Source: Acrocarpospora pleiomorpha (GTDB lineage: Bacteria > Actinomycetota > Actinomycetes > Streptosporangiales > Streptosporangiaceae). From it: DNA of 64,000 nucleotides. Shown here piece after piece: positions 16,411 through 25,208 of this stretch. Both the position numbers and the translations under genes were made by a program. Under the pieces are notes generated by a model. It worked only from the letters and a program-made list of their open reading frames with translations. It was not told where the DNA came from and did no database searches. The stretch covers positions 92,773 to 156,772 of the forward strand of contig NZ_BLAF01000013.1 in the NCBI RefSeq assembly GCF_009687885.1, read 5' to 3'. Each line of letters starts with the position of its first letter. The stretch's first letter is position 1.

Positions 16411-16439
16411 ATTATGTGCAGCAAACGCAATAAGTGCAA
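16411..16439 (-). promoter_or_regulatory. Promoter of the toxin-antitoxin pair
   Basis: On the minus strand TTGCAC (16439-16434), a 17-base spacer and CATAAT (16416-16411) form a good sigma-70-type promoter 22 bases before the antitoxin ATG. TGCA repeats within the spacer region may be the autoregulatory site. Confidence 0.7.
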
Positions 16440-16679
16440 GCACCCGAGAGTGTGATCCGGCATCCGACGGTCTCCGCGTCCCCGACGCCAGCGACCCCAA
16501 CAAGCAGATCGGGAGAACGCAATGGCGATCGCTGCCCCAAGGCAGGGCCCCATCGGGAAAGCCGGATAGCTTGAGCCAGCGTCAGGCTGGGCAACAGCTC
16601 ACCCCTGCCCCAGCAGGAACTTCCTGGTCTGATCGGTGAGCTCGCACCCGAGTGCGCCCCGCGTCGTCGTCGGCGGGGG

Positions 16680-17483
16680 TCAGCCGCAGCCTTCGAATTG
16701 GGGGACGGTGAAAGTGAGTGCTAGGCCGGACTTCGCGAACCACTTCTGCAGGAGCTTCTTGGCGGTTCCGTCCTGGTACATCTCGGTGATGGCCTTGTTG
16801 ACCGCCTCGCAGCCGTCCAGGTCGCCGGCCTGGATGCCGACGCCGTAGCGCTCGTCGGTGAACGGGGCGTTGACGATCTTCAGGTCTTCGGTGGCGAAGC
16901 CGGCCAGGATGAGGTCGTCGGTGGAGACCGCGTCTACCTTGCCCGCCTTCAGGTCGGAGATGCACGCGCTGTAGGAGGGGACCTCGACCAGCTTCACGGC
17001 GATCTTGCGTTCCTCCTTCACCCGGCGCCAGGAGTTCGAACCGGTCACCTGGCACAGGTTGCGCCCCTTCAGGTCCCGCACGTTGGCGATCGCGCTCTCC
17101 CCGGCCCGTACGAGAGTGTCCTGGTGGGCGACGTAGTACGGCCCGCCGAAAGCCACCTTCGTCTTGCGTTCCGCAGTGATCGAATAAGTGGCGACGACCA
17201 GATCCACCGAGCCGTCCATGAGCACCTTCTCCCGCTCGGACGAAGGGGTCGCGACGAACCTGAAGCTCTTGCCCAGCTTGCCGGCGATGTAGGTGGCCAC
17301 ATCGACGTCGAAACCGGCGAATTCGCCGTCCGCGTTCTTCATCCCCAATCCGGGCTGGTCCGGCTTCACCCCGATGACCAGGACATCCTTGTCCAGGATC
17401 GTCGAGCCGGCGCCGCAGGCCGACAGCAGTGCCAAAAGCAGCACCAAGGCGATTGAACGGCCCCTCCCGGTCAGCGCGACCAT
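16680..17483 (-). CDS. glnH: GlnH-like glutamate/amino-acid-binding lipoprotein
   Basis: The 267-residue protein has a lipoprotein signal (LLLALLSAC) and a family-3 amino-acid-binding domain (LVIGVKPDQPGLGMKNADGE, then GSVDLVVATYSITAERKTKV). The second ATG, 17483, fits the GAAGGGA ribosome site that overlaps the glnX stop; an ATG two codons upstream is possible. It is the last gene of the operon, directly after a GlnX-like protein. No amino-acid permease is nearby, so it likely serves as the extracellular Asp/Glu sensor of the PknG pathway rather than in transport, as known for mycobacterial GlnH. Confidence 0.85.
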   Translation of the reverse strand: MVALTGRGRSIALVLLLALLSACGAGSTILDKDVLVIGVKPDQPGLGMKNADGEFAGFDVDVATYIAGKLGKSFRFVATPSSEREKVLMDGSVDLVVATYSITAERKTKVAFGGPYYVAHQDTLVRAGESAIANVRDLKGRNLCQVTGSNSWRRVKEERKIAVKLVEVPSYSACISDLKAGKVDAVSTDDLILAGFATEDLKIVNAPFTDERYGVGIQAGDLDGCEAVNKAITEMYQDGTAKKLLQKWFAKSGLALTFTVPQFEGCG

Positions 17484-17496
17484 GAGCATCTTCCCT

Positions 17497-18900
17497 TCAC
17501 CGGTATTCGGCGAGCCGGGGCCGGACTCCGACCAGGATCAACAGGGCGGCGGCGAGCGCCGCCCCCGGCAGCAGCAGGTTCCAGCCGTCGAGGGCACGGT
17601 CGCCCGCCGCCACGGCGGCGTCGAACGCCTGGCGGTGCAGCGCGGTCAGCTCGACCAGAGCACCGTCGTAGGCCCCGAACGACGTGCCCGTGGCCGCCCG
17701 TACGGCGTCCCTGTCCTTGCCGGTTGTGGCGAACTGCCGCATCTGCCGGTCACCCTGCTGGAACTGCTGGTAATGCGTGAGCACCTTGGCCAGTGCCTCG
17801 CGCTGGCCGGGCAGGGTGACGCGGTCGGCCTCCGAGCCGTAGAAACCGAGGAAGTCCGCCTTGCCGGGGAAGGCGGCGACGCTGAGGTCCACCGCGGCGT
17901 AGTACTTGTCCAGGTTCCCGCCGGGGACGTAGAGCACCGACTGTGACTTGTCCAGGTATACCTGCTCGTAGGTGTCCGCCCGCTGCGGGTCGAGCAGATA
18001 CCTGCTCTCGTCACCGTGCAGGCTGTTTCCGATCGCGCGTGCCCGGGACAGCACGAGAACCGAGTCGAAACCGTCCTCCTTGGCCGTACGCAGCTCGTCG
18101 GAGGCCCGCTGCAGGACGAGCACTCCCGCGACGGTCAGCACGCCGACGACGACGGTGGCCGCCAGCAGCGCCGGGTTGATCACCCGGCGGAACCTGCGGG
18201 CCAGGAAGACCTGCAACACGACCAGGACGGCCACCACGAGCGCCCCGCCGAGCGCCACCCAGAACCGGCCTGCCAGCACGGCGGACGACTCGTCCGCGTA
18301 CGCGTGCCTGACGATGGTTCCGCTGTCGAGCGTGAGGTTGTACGCCTTGGGCAGCAGGTCCAACCGCATCAAGTCAGTGGCCTGGCGGTAGACGTCGAGA
18401 GCCGGCCGCGAGGGTGGTCCTGGGGCATGCCGGGCCTGCTCGTCCAGGAGCAGGGCGCGCGCCGCGAGCCGCTCGTAGCGGCCGAGCCCGTCGAGCACTG
18501 CCCGCACGGTCATCTGCCCCGTCGCGTCGCCGCGAGCCAGGTCGGCGGCCTGCAGCACGGCGCTGCCGGCCTGCGCGCGGCGCTGGTCGTAGCGATCCAG
18601 CGCGGCCTGGCGGCCGGTCCCGCTCTCGTCGCCGGCCAGCAGCACGGTGGCCACCTGGGTGTCCATGTCGCTCAACGCGAAGTACAGGTCGGCGGTGGCC
18701 ACCACCTGCGGGCCGGCTGTGTGCCCGATCGACCGCAGCCCGTCCTCAGCGTGTCCCAGGCCCACGGCCATCAGCGCGGACAGCAGGCCGACGGCGAGGA
18801 CGGCGACGCCGGCCCCGGCGCGGATCCGCCCGGGAACCGTTCGCAGCCGCGGCGTAGGAACGAGCGCGGAGCCGTCGGCGGTTGGGGTGACTACGGCCAT
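17497..18900 (-). CDS. glnX: GlnX-like four-TM sensory membrane protein
   Basis: The 467-residue protein has four membrane helices (about 28-49, 211-234, 244-264, 440-458) and two exported helical domains (50-210, 265-440), the layout of mycobacterial GlnX. In that system GlnX receives the amino-acid signal from lipoprotein GlnH and activates the kinase PknG. Sequence likeness cannot be measured here; the assignment rests on topology and on its position next to glnH in a pknG operon. It starts one base after the FHA gene ends, with its ribosome site inside that gene. Confidence 0.8.
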   Translation of the reverse strand: MAVVTPTADGSALVPTPRLRTVPGRIRAGAGVAVLAVGLLSALMAVGLGHAEDGLRSIGHTAGPQVVATADLYFALSDMDTQVATVLLAGDESGTGRQAALDRYDQRRAQAGSAVLQAADLARGDATGQMTVRAVLDGLGRYERLAARALLLDEQARHAPGPPSRPALDVYRQATDLMRLDLLPKAYNLTLDSGTIVRHAYADESSAVLAGRFWVALGGALVVAVLVVLQVFLARRFRRVINPALLAATVVVGVLTVAGVLVLQRASDELRTAKEDGFDSVLVLSRARAIGNSLHGDESRYLLDPQRADTYEQVYLDKSQSVLYVPGGNLDKYYAAVDLSVAAFPGKADFLGFYGSEADRVTLPGQREALAKVLTHYQQFQQGDRQMRQFATTGKDRDAVRAATGTSFGAYDGALVELTALHRQAFDAAVAAGDRALDGWNLLLPGAALAAALLILVGVRPRLAEYR

Positions 18901-18901
18901 C

Positions 18902-19546
18902 TCAGCCCTTCCGCACCGTGATGCTGGTCCACGCGCCGACGTGAATGCGGTCCCCGTCGCCGAGCGGGAGCAGCGCGTTGTGCTCCACCAGCTTGCCGTT
19001 GAGCAGGGTTCCGTTGGCGGATCCGGGGTCGACGAGCTCCCACGTCCCGTCGGGCTGGGCGAGCAGCACCGCGTGCAGGTGGGAGACGCCGGGATCCTCG
19101 GGCGGGCCGGCCAGGTCGATCTCGGGGGCCAGCGCCCGCGACTTGCTGCGCCGCCCGATCCTGACCTCGGGCCCGGCCAGGGGCACCCGCCGCTCCGGGC
19201 AGTACGGCGGGAACGCGACCCGCGCCGCGTCGGGGCCGCCCTGCGCGATCATCATCTCGTAGTGGCCACGGTCCGCCGCGATCACCGCGACCCACGCGGA
19301 GGCCGCCGTGGACGGGGTGGACGGGGTGGACGGGGCGGAGGTCCGGCTCCCGCCGCCGAGGACGAAGTCGTAACCGCAGCTCTCGCAGAATCGCCCGCCA
19401 CGTGGCGCCCCGCAGTCGGGACAGTCGTCCAGCTGGTCGGCGTCGGGGCGGACGGCCGGAGCCGAAGGGGCGCCCGCGAGCAGCGCGCCGCAGACGTCGC
19501 AGTACTCCTCGTCCGCGGAGTCATGCCCTTCCGGACAGATCGCCAT
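18902..19546 (-). CDS. Zinc-ribbon FHA-domain protein
   Basis: This 214-residue protein has two Cys clusters (residues 4-19 and 42-57), a Ser/Thr/Pro-rich linker (67-80: SRTSAPSTPSTPST) and a C-terminal FHA domain (about 120-214). The phosphothreonine-binding residues are visible: RIGR (129-132), SHLH (155-158) and NGTLLNGK (178-185). In mycobacteria and corynebacteria PknG phosphorylates small FHA proteins (GarA/OdhI) that regulate 2-oxoglutarate metabolism. This one could be the equivalent, but lacks the ETTS motif and has zinc ribbons instead, so its target may differ. GGAGG precedes ATG 19546. Confidence 0.85.
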   Translation of the reverse strand: MAICPEGHDSADEEYCDVCGALLAGAPSAPAVRPDADQLDDCPDCGAPRGGRFCESCGYDFVLGGGSRTSAPSTPSTPSTAASAWVAVIAADRGHYEMMIAQGGPDAARVAFPPYCPERRVPLAGPEVRIGRRSKSRALAPEIDLAGPPEDPGVSHLHAVLLAQPDGTWELVDPGSANGTLLNGKLVEHNALLPLGDGDRIHVGAWTSITVRKG

Positions 19547-19548
19547 GC

Positions 19549-20838
19549 TCAGGCCTCCGGGTCCTTGCGCATCCGGACGGTGCGGACCGATCGGGTGTCG
19601 AGCGCGATCTCGTCCGCCTTGTCAACGTCCCGCCGGAGGCGCGCGGTTCCCGTCTCAGGGTCGACCTCGATCACCTTGTCGAGCAGCTTGGCGGTCTCCT
19701 CGTTGCCGGCCTTCTCGGCGATGCCGCGGGCCTTGCCGAGCCGGGCGGTCGCGGTGTCCAGGTCGCCGTCGTTGCGGGCCTGCAGGCCCTCCTGGATGAG
19801 CGAGGCGAGTTCCTGCTGGCCGGTGTAGTGGGCCACCCGGGGGTTGATGCGGGTCGACTGGACGGGGTCGTCGCTCCACTGCGCCAGGATGTTCCCCTTG
19901 GCCAGCACCTCCCCGGAGTCGGGCAGGACCAGCCGCACCAGGCCGGCGCGCATCTCCTGGCCGACGTTCCCGACGGGCACCCGCAGACTGATGTGGTACT
20001 CGCGGGATTCACCGCCCCAGGCTCCGGTGGGGTAGTCGCCGGTCAGCTCGTCCACCTCGGTGCGGCGGCCGGTCAGGTCCTCCAGCGCGGGCGAGACCTG
20101 CTTGACGAAGTTCAGCGTCGCCGCCCTCGGCCGCCACAGGCGCAGCGCCACGTCCGCGACCGTCTTGCCCATCGCCGCCTGGGTCATCGCCCGGAAGTCG
20201 GCCTCCAGGTCCTCGGGCCGCCGGATGTCCATCACGCTGCCGAGCAGGGTGGAGGCGATCTGGCGAAGCTCGGCGACCACCCAGTCGACGCCCACGCCAC
20301 GGCAGTCGCAGACGAACTTCCCCGTGCAGTACGACAGGTTCGCGGCGAACTCAGGAGCGCGCTCGTATTCGTTCTTGCCGTCCGTCAGCAGGATGGCGTG
20401 CTTGATCGCGCCGGGGTAGGCCCGCTGGTACTCGCTGAACAGGTCGGCGGCGCACCGCAGCCACCGGCCCATCGCGGTCCCCCCGCCGGCCACCAGCCGG
20501 CCGACGGCCTCCTTGGCGGCGCGCCTGCTCTGCGGGGTCGCCGGCGCCAGCATCGCGCGGTCGGGAAAGACGATGTCGGCTTCGTGGGTGCCCGCGATGA
20601 CCGCGAAGTGCACGCCGTCGCGGAGGGTGTCGATGGCGGCCTGCGCGGCCTTCCTCGCCTCGACGATCTTGTCGTACGACATCGAGCCGGAGGCGTCCAC
20701 GATGATGATCTCGGCGGCCGCGACCGCGGGGGCACGCTCGATCGGGCCGCTCGCCTCGACCGTGACGATCGCGTGCACATCCTCGCTTCCCGCCGGAAGG
20801 TACTTGTTCTGATCCACGCGCAAGGTGAAGTCGGTCAC
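19549..20838 (-). CDS. Von Willebrand factor A domain protein
   Basis: GTG 20838 overlaps the phosphatase stop (GTGA) and has AAGGAG upstream, so it is preferred over a longer frame whose N-terminus is nonsense Arg/Gly-rich sequence. The 429-residue protein has a beta-rich N-terminus, then a vWA domain from about residue 40 with an intact MIDAS motif (DASGSMS, 48-54; a later GGGTAMGRW). The rest contains beta-sandwich and helical segments. No signal peptide, so it is cytosolic. It may scaffold the kinase-phosphatase module; that is inference from position. Confidence 0.82.
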   Translation of the reverse strand: MTDFTLRVDQNKYLPAGSEDVHAIVTVEASGPIERAPAVAAAEIIIVDASGSMSYDKIVEARKAAQAAIDTLRDGVHFAVIAGTHEADIVFPDRAMLAPATPQSRRAAKEAVGRLVAGGGTAMGRWLRCAADLFSEYQRAYPGAIKHAILLTDGKNEYERAPEFAANLSYCTGKFVCDCRGVGVDWVVAELRQIASTLLGSVMDIRRPEDLEADFRAMTQAAMGKTVADVALRLWRPRAATLNFVKQVSPALEDLTGRRTEVDELTGDYPTGAWGGESREYHISLRVPVGNVGQEMRAGLVRLVLPDSGEVLAKGNILAQWSDDPVQSTRINPRVAHYTGQQELASLIQEGLQARNDGDLDTATARLGKARGIAEKAGNEETAKLLDKVIEVDPETGTARLRRDVDKADEIALDTRSVRTVRMRKDPEA

Positions 20839-21737
20839 TGCTGCTCCTTCGGGAAGACCACGGTGGTCTCGGCCTGCTCGCCCTGTCCGAAAGGGATCAC
20901 CAGGACGGTTATGTTGTCGTGTCCCCCGGCCTCCAGCGCGAGCCGTACGAGCCGCTGGGCCGCCGCGCGGGGGGTGGCGTTCAGGGCGACGGCGGCGAGC
21001 GCCGCCGGCTCGGGGTAGTAGTTCCACAGGCCGTCGCTGCACAGCAGGACCACGCCAGGCCCGTCCGGGGTGAACGTGCGGATGTGCGGCACGACCTGGC
21101 CCGCGTCCGCGCCCAGCCAGGCGGTCAGCATGTGCGTCCCCGGGGTCGCGTCGTCACCGGTCAGCAGGTCGGACCCGGTTCCGAGCCAGTAGGCCCGGCT
21201 GTCGCCCACCCAGCCGATCGTGACCTGCCGCCTGCCGGCCGCCGCCGACACGTAGGTGCAGGCGGGCGCGTCCTCGCCCGGTTCGGCCAGGGCGGCGACG
21301 GCTTCGGCGGCGAGCCGGACCGCCTCCCGGGTCGCGGTCTCGGGGTCGGCTCCCTCCCCCAGCTGCTTGGCGAGGGCGGCCGCGGCGGTGTCGGCGGCGG
21401 TCTGGGACGCCTCCTCCGGGCGCGGCGAGGTGGACACCCCGTCACAGACCACTCCCACGGCCACCGTGTCCGCCGCCGTCAGGGCCATGGCGTCCTCGTT
21501 GCGGCTGTGGCGCAGGCCGCGGTCGCTCACCCCGGCCGCGACCGCCAGCTCGATCTCGACGTGGTCGCGGCCGGAGGGCTGGAGCATGCCGCAGTTCTCG
21601 CAGTAGCCGTCGGCCCCGACCGCCGCAGAACCGCACGCGGTACAGGCGGCGGCTCCCAGGGCGTGGCCGCACTGCTCGCAGAATGCCTCGCCCGCCAGGA
21701 CGAGCGTCTCGCAGGCGGGGCAGGCGCCGCTCACCAC
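20835..21737 (-). CDS. PP2C-type Ser/Thr phosphatase with zinc ribbons
   Basis: The first 50 residues carry four CxxC pairs (CPAC, CEQC, CTAC, CENC), two zinc ribbons. A PP2C domain follows: SDRGLRHSRNEDA (71-83), VVCDGVSTS (97-105), LLCSDGLWNYYPE and GGHDNITVLVI supply the metal-binding aspartates. It would reverse phosphorylation by the neighbouring kinase. The GTG start lies at 21737 or, overlapping the pknG stop, at 21734. The 300-residue length is normal for a soluble PP2C plus ribbons. Confidence 0.9.
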   Translation of the reverse strand: MVSGACPACETLVLAGEAFCEQCGHALGAAACTACGSAAVGADGYCENCGMLQPSGRDHVEIELAVAAGVSDRGLRHSRNEDAMALTAADTVAVGVVCDGVSTSPRPEEASQTAADTAAAALAKQLGEGADPETATREAVRLAAEAVAALAEPGEDAPACTYVSAAAGRRQVTIGWVGDSRAYWLGTGSDLLTGDDATPGTHMLTAWLGADAGQVVPHIRTFTPDGPGVVLLCSDGLWNYYPEPAALAAVALNATPRAAAQRLVRLALEAGGHDNITVLVIPFGQGEQAETTVVFPKEQQ

Positions 21738-23917
21738 AACGTCCTCGGGCGTACGGAGTTGGCCAGATCGACGAAGTCGCGCCGTTCCGCGGTGGATCGC
21801 GCCGATCTGGCCAGCGCCCGGTAGACGCGCTCCAGCTCGGCGCGCACGCCCTTCTCGTGCAGCGGGGTGCCCAGCAGCGTCGCCTGCCCGGATAAGGCGG
21901 CCTGGCCGAGGGCGCTCCGCAGCACCTCCGAGAGGAGTCCGTCGCGGTCCCTGCCGTCGAGCTTCAGGTTCCGCAGCCGCTCGCCCGCGGCGACGAGCTC
22001 GCCTTCGGCGGGGTCCTGTCCTCGTACGGCCGCCGCCACCGCGGCCGCCTGTGCCGCGGTGCGGTGGATGGAGGTCGCGGGCACCTCGTCCAGGCCGGTG
22101 GTCGCCCCGGCGCGGTCGCCCGCCGCCAGCCGGAGCCTGGCCAGGCCGAAGCCGGCGCTCACATAGGACCGGTCGGTCTGCCAGATGGCCGCGTAGTGGC
22201 GTTCAGCCTCCTGGCTCGCTCCGCCGGCTTCGAGGGCGAACGCGAGGGCCAGCCTGGGCGCGGCCTCGCCGGGGAGCCACGAGTAGAGCCCGTCGAAGAT
22301 GCGCGCCGCCTCGTCCGGGTCCCCCGAGGCCAGCTGCCCGATCCCCCGATACCACCAGATCCGCCAGTCTCCCGGCAACTGCCCGGTGGCGTTCGCGAGC
22401 AGCTGGTCCGGGACCGGACGGCCGAGTTCGCTGAGCACCCTGATCAGCGCGAGCGTGGCCTCCGGGGTGGCAGGGGCGGATTCGAGCACCGCGACCAGCT
22501 CGTCGGGATTTCCCGACGTGAGGCCCCCGAGCAGGCCGGCGGCGGGGTCGAGCGGATCCACCAGGGGCACGGGCAGCGCGGACACGGCGTCGAGGCGGTC
22601 GAGCGGGCCAAAGACCTGCCCCGTGGCAGCCGGGGCGAGCTCGGTGCCGACGACCTGCCGCTCCGGGCCGAACATTCTGGACTGCGCGGGGTGCGGGGCG
22701 CCCTCCTCCGCGGCGCGCACTTCCCTGAGCACGCCGACGAGCTGGTCGGACATCTCCGCCGTGTTCTGGAACCGGCGGGCGGGCTCGGCGTCGGTTGCCC
22801 GTTCCAGGAACCGGCGGTAGGACTCGTACTTCTGGTCGATCGCCGGCAGCGGAGCGGCGGAACCGCCGCTGACGGGACTGAACGGGAAGCTCAGCACGGC
22901 GAGCGTGCGCCCCACCGTGTAAAGGTCGGAAGAGTCCGAAGGACCGTCGGCGGCGATCTCCGGCGCCTGGTATCCGACCGTCCCGTAGATCGAGCTGTCC
23001 GCGTCGTCGATCCGCCGCACGGCGCCGAGGTCGATGAGCTTGAGCTGCTCCTCCACCTGGATGACGTTGGCCGGCTTCAGATCGCAGTACAGCAGGCCTT
23101 GATCGTGCAGGTAGCCGAAGGCCTTGAGGATCTCCAGCCCGTAGGCGATGACCTGGGCGATCGGGAGAGCCTCGCGGTTGTCGCTCTCCCGCAGCCGCGC
23201 GCGCAGCATCTCCTGGAGCGACGCGCCGCCGATGTACTCCATCACGATGTAGCCCACCATCGTCCCGGTGCCGGGATCGGGGTGGGTGACGAAGTTGAAG
23301 ATCTTCACGATGTTCGGATGGTCCATCGCGGTGAGGAAACGCCGCTCGGCCTCCGCCGCGGCCAGCGCCTCCACGTCCCCGGTGTCGAGCAGCCCCTTCA
23401 GGACCACCCACCGGCCCTCCAGGTTCCGGTCGGCCGCCAGGTAGATCCAGCCGAGACCACCGTGCGCCAGGCAGCCCTTGACCTCGTACTGCCCGCCGAC
23501 GAGGTCGCCCTCGGCGAGCTTGGGCGTGAACGAGAACCGCCAGCCGCAGTGCGGGCAGAACCCCTCCGTCCGCCCCGGCTGGTCACCTCTGCGGCGGCCC
23601 ACCGGCTGGCCGCAGTCGGGATTGCCGCAGAAACGCCGGTCCTCCGGCACCTGGGCGTCGGCCAGCACCACCCCGGCCGGGTCCCGGTACGGCACGGCCG
23701 GCACCTCGACCAGGCCCATCCCGAGATGGCCTCGGCTCGACCTGCGGCTCGACCGGCTGCTTCCGGTGCTGGCCGTACCCGACATGTCGAGCCGGACGGA
23801 TGGCCTGGTCAGCGGTGCCGAGGGCGGCGCCGGGTCTGCCTGTGGGGCCAGGCCGCAGAGGTCGCAGTACCCGTCCTCCACCGTGCCGCCGCAGCCCGGC
23901 TGGGCGCATTTGATCAC
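21731..23917 (-). CDS. pknG: PknG-like Ser/Thr protein kinase
   Basis: The 728-residue protein matches PknG in domain order. There is an N-terminal Cys ribbon (Cys4-Cys21), a rubredoxin-like metal site (CGNPDC at 97-102, CPHC at 121-124), then a kinase domain (about 140-390) with GCLAHGGLGWIYLA, VVLKG (Lys174), YCDLKPANV (Asp279 in place of HRD) and LIDLGAV (Asp296). The C-terminal half forms TPR-like repeats and ends DLANSVRPRTLW, close to the mycobacterial end. GTG 23917 overlaps the previous stop. In mycobacteria PknG tunes glutamate and 2-oxoglutarate metabolism through an FHA substrate. The extra N-terminal ribbon is not in classical PknG. Confidence 0.95.
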   Translation of the reverse strand: MIKCAQPGCGGTVEDGYCDLCGLAPQADPAPPSAPLTRPSVRLDMSGTASTGSSRSSRRSSRGHLGMGLVEVPAVPYRDPAGVVLADAQVPEDRRFCGNPDCGQPVGRRRGDQPGRTEGFCPHCGWRFSFTPKLAEGDLVGGQYEVKGCLAHGGLGWIYLAADRNLEGRWVVLKGLLDTGDVEALAAAEAERRFLTAMDHPNIVKIFNFVTHPDPGTGTMVGYIVMEYIGGASLQEMLRARLRESDNREALPIAQVIAYGLEILKAFGYLHDQGLLYCDLKPANVIQVEEQLKLIDLGAVRRIDDADSSIYGTVGYQAPEIAADGPSDSSDLYTVGRTLAVLSFPFSPVSGGSAAPLPAIDQKYESYRRFLERATDAEPARRFQNTAEMSDQLVGVLREVRAAEEGAPHPAQSRMFGPERQVVGTELAPAATGQVFGPLDRLDAVSALPVPLVDPLDPAAGLLGGLTSGNPDELVAVLESAPATPEATLALIRVLSELGRPVPDQLLANATGQLPGDWRIWWYRGIGQLASGDPDEAARIFDGLYSWLPGEAAPRLALAFALEAGGASQEAERHYAAIWQTDRSYVSAGFGLARLRLAAGDRAGATTGLDEVPATSIHRTAAQAAAVAAAVRGQDPAEGELVAAGERLRNLKLDGRDRDGLLSEVLRSALGQAALSGQATLLGTPLHEKGVRAELERVYRALARSARSTAERRDFVDLANSVRPRTLW

Positions 23918-25080
23918 CCTGCCACTCCGATCCGGCTGATCGCCCGCTGGTAGGCGGCGATGGCGACGGTCGCCTGCCGCAGGTCGCACGGTGCCGTCCA
24001 GAGCAGGGCTCGGGCCTCGCCGTACAGCGCGCCGAGCGCGGCGTCCTCGGCGTGCCCGAGCCGGACCACCTTGGCGTGGTAGGCCTGCAGCCGGCCGCGC
24101 AGCTCGTCGCGACGGCCGATGAGGCCCGCCATCGATTCGGTCGCGGTCCGCGCCAGCTCCAGCGCGTCGTCCACGGCCCGCTCCAGCTCGGTCAGCCGTT
24201 CGGCCAGCTCCAGCCAGCGGTCGCGGGTCGTATCCAGCGCGCCCAGCCGATCCAGCAACACGGCGGCCTGGGCCGGCAGCGCCGGCAGCGCGGGTGAGGC
24301 GATCTTGGCGAGCACCGTGTCCCGGATCGAGCGAGCCTCGTGCTCGGCCTCGGCGACCTGCGCGACGCGGTCGCCGAGGTGGCGGACCCGGTCGCCGTAC
24401 TCCGTTCGGATCCGGGCGGCCTGCTCCAGCAGCCCGCGACGGGCGGTGAGGTCGGCAAGCAATCCATCGAGCTCGCCGACGGAGGCAGCCGAGCCGAGCG
24501 GGTCGGCGTTGACCGCCGCGCGAATCCGGTCGATCCCGGCGCCGATGCGGTCCAGATCCGGGTCGCCGCCGTCCAGGTCGCGCAGCAGGTCCTGAGCGGA
24601 GCTGCGGGCGGCATCAGCCTCGTCGAGCCTCGGGAGCAGCGCGCTCCAGGCGTCGTCCGCGGCCGCGACCGTCTCGGCGACGTCGCGGTAGGCGGCGTCC
24701 ATCCGCGCCACCACCGTGTCCAGCGTGATCCACTCGCCCGCGGCCCGCAGCAGCGACCGCTTCTCGACGGGCACGTTCTCCGGCTTCAGCTCCACCGACG
24801 GGCCGGTGAGCAGGCCGGTCAGCGCGGCCAGGTCAGGCTTACCGGCGGCCCTGAGCTCCTGCGCGCGATCGAGCGCTCCCCGGTAGGCGTCGAACAACCA
24901 CCACAGGGTCACCGCTCTGGCCTGTGCCTCGTCCCAGCGGCGCCGGGTCTCCCCGGTCAGCCGCGCCCCGTTGAGCAGCTGGTAACCCGGGTGCGAGTCG
25001 AGGTCGAGCAGGTCGCCCGAGATCCTGTCCCGTTCCTCGGCACGGCGACGCAGCGCGAAGTCGACTTCTTCGATGCGCAT
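23914..25080 (-). CDS. Coiled-coil protein, first gene of the pknG operon
   Basis: This 388-residue protein is almost wholly helical, with long heptad-like stretches (ERLTELERAVDDALELARTA, then AGLIGRRDELRGRLQAYHAK). No catalytic motif, signal or membrane segment is visible and I recognise no family. ATG 25080 gives a natural N-terminus (MRIEEVDFALRRR); ATG 25104 and TTG 25110 are alternatives. Its stop overlaps the kinase start, so it is co-translated with PknG and is probably a scaffold or regulator of it. Confidence 0.75.
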   Translation of the reverse strand: MRIEEVDFALRRRAEERDRISGDLLDLDSHPGYQLLNGARLTGETRRRWDEAQARAVTLWWLFDAYRGALDRAQELRAAGKPDLAALTGLLTGPSVELKPENVPVEKRSLLRAAGEWITLDTVVARMDAAYRDVAETVAAADDAWSALLPRLDEADAARSSAQDLLRDLDGGDPDLDRIGAGIDRIRAAVNADPLGSAASVGELDGLLADLTARRGLLEQAARIRTEYGDRVRHLGDRVAQVAEAEHEARSIRDTVLAKIASPALPALPAQAAVLLDRLGALDTTRDRWLELAERLTELERAVDDALELARTATESMAGLIGRRDELRGRLQAYHAKVVRLGHAEDAALGALYGEARALLWTAPCDLRQATVAIAAYQRAISRIGVAG

Positions 25081-25208
25081 CGGCGGGCCCCCGGCCCTCG
25101 GCATGGCCAACGTTGCTGCGCCCCCAGCGTGGAATGGACAAGATTGTTATCACCCATTCTTTACACAATTTCGGGATTCGCGCGCTACACCCCCCGCCGG
25201 TCGGTGGT

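Noticed and set aside
22064-23953. A 629-codon plus-strand frame opposite pknG
   Set aside because: It is antisense of the kinase, has no recognisable domain, and its Arg/Gly/Val-rich sequence follows from the reverse complement.
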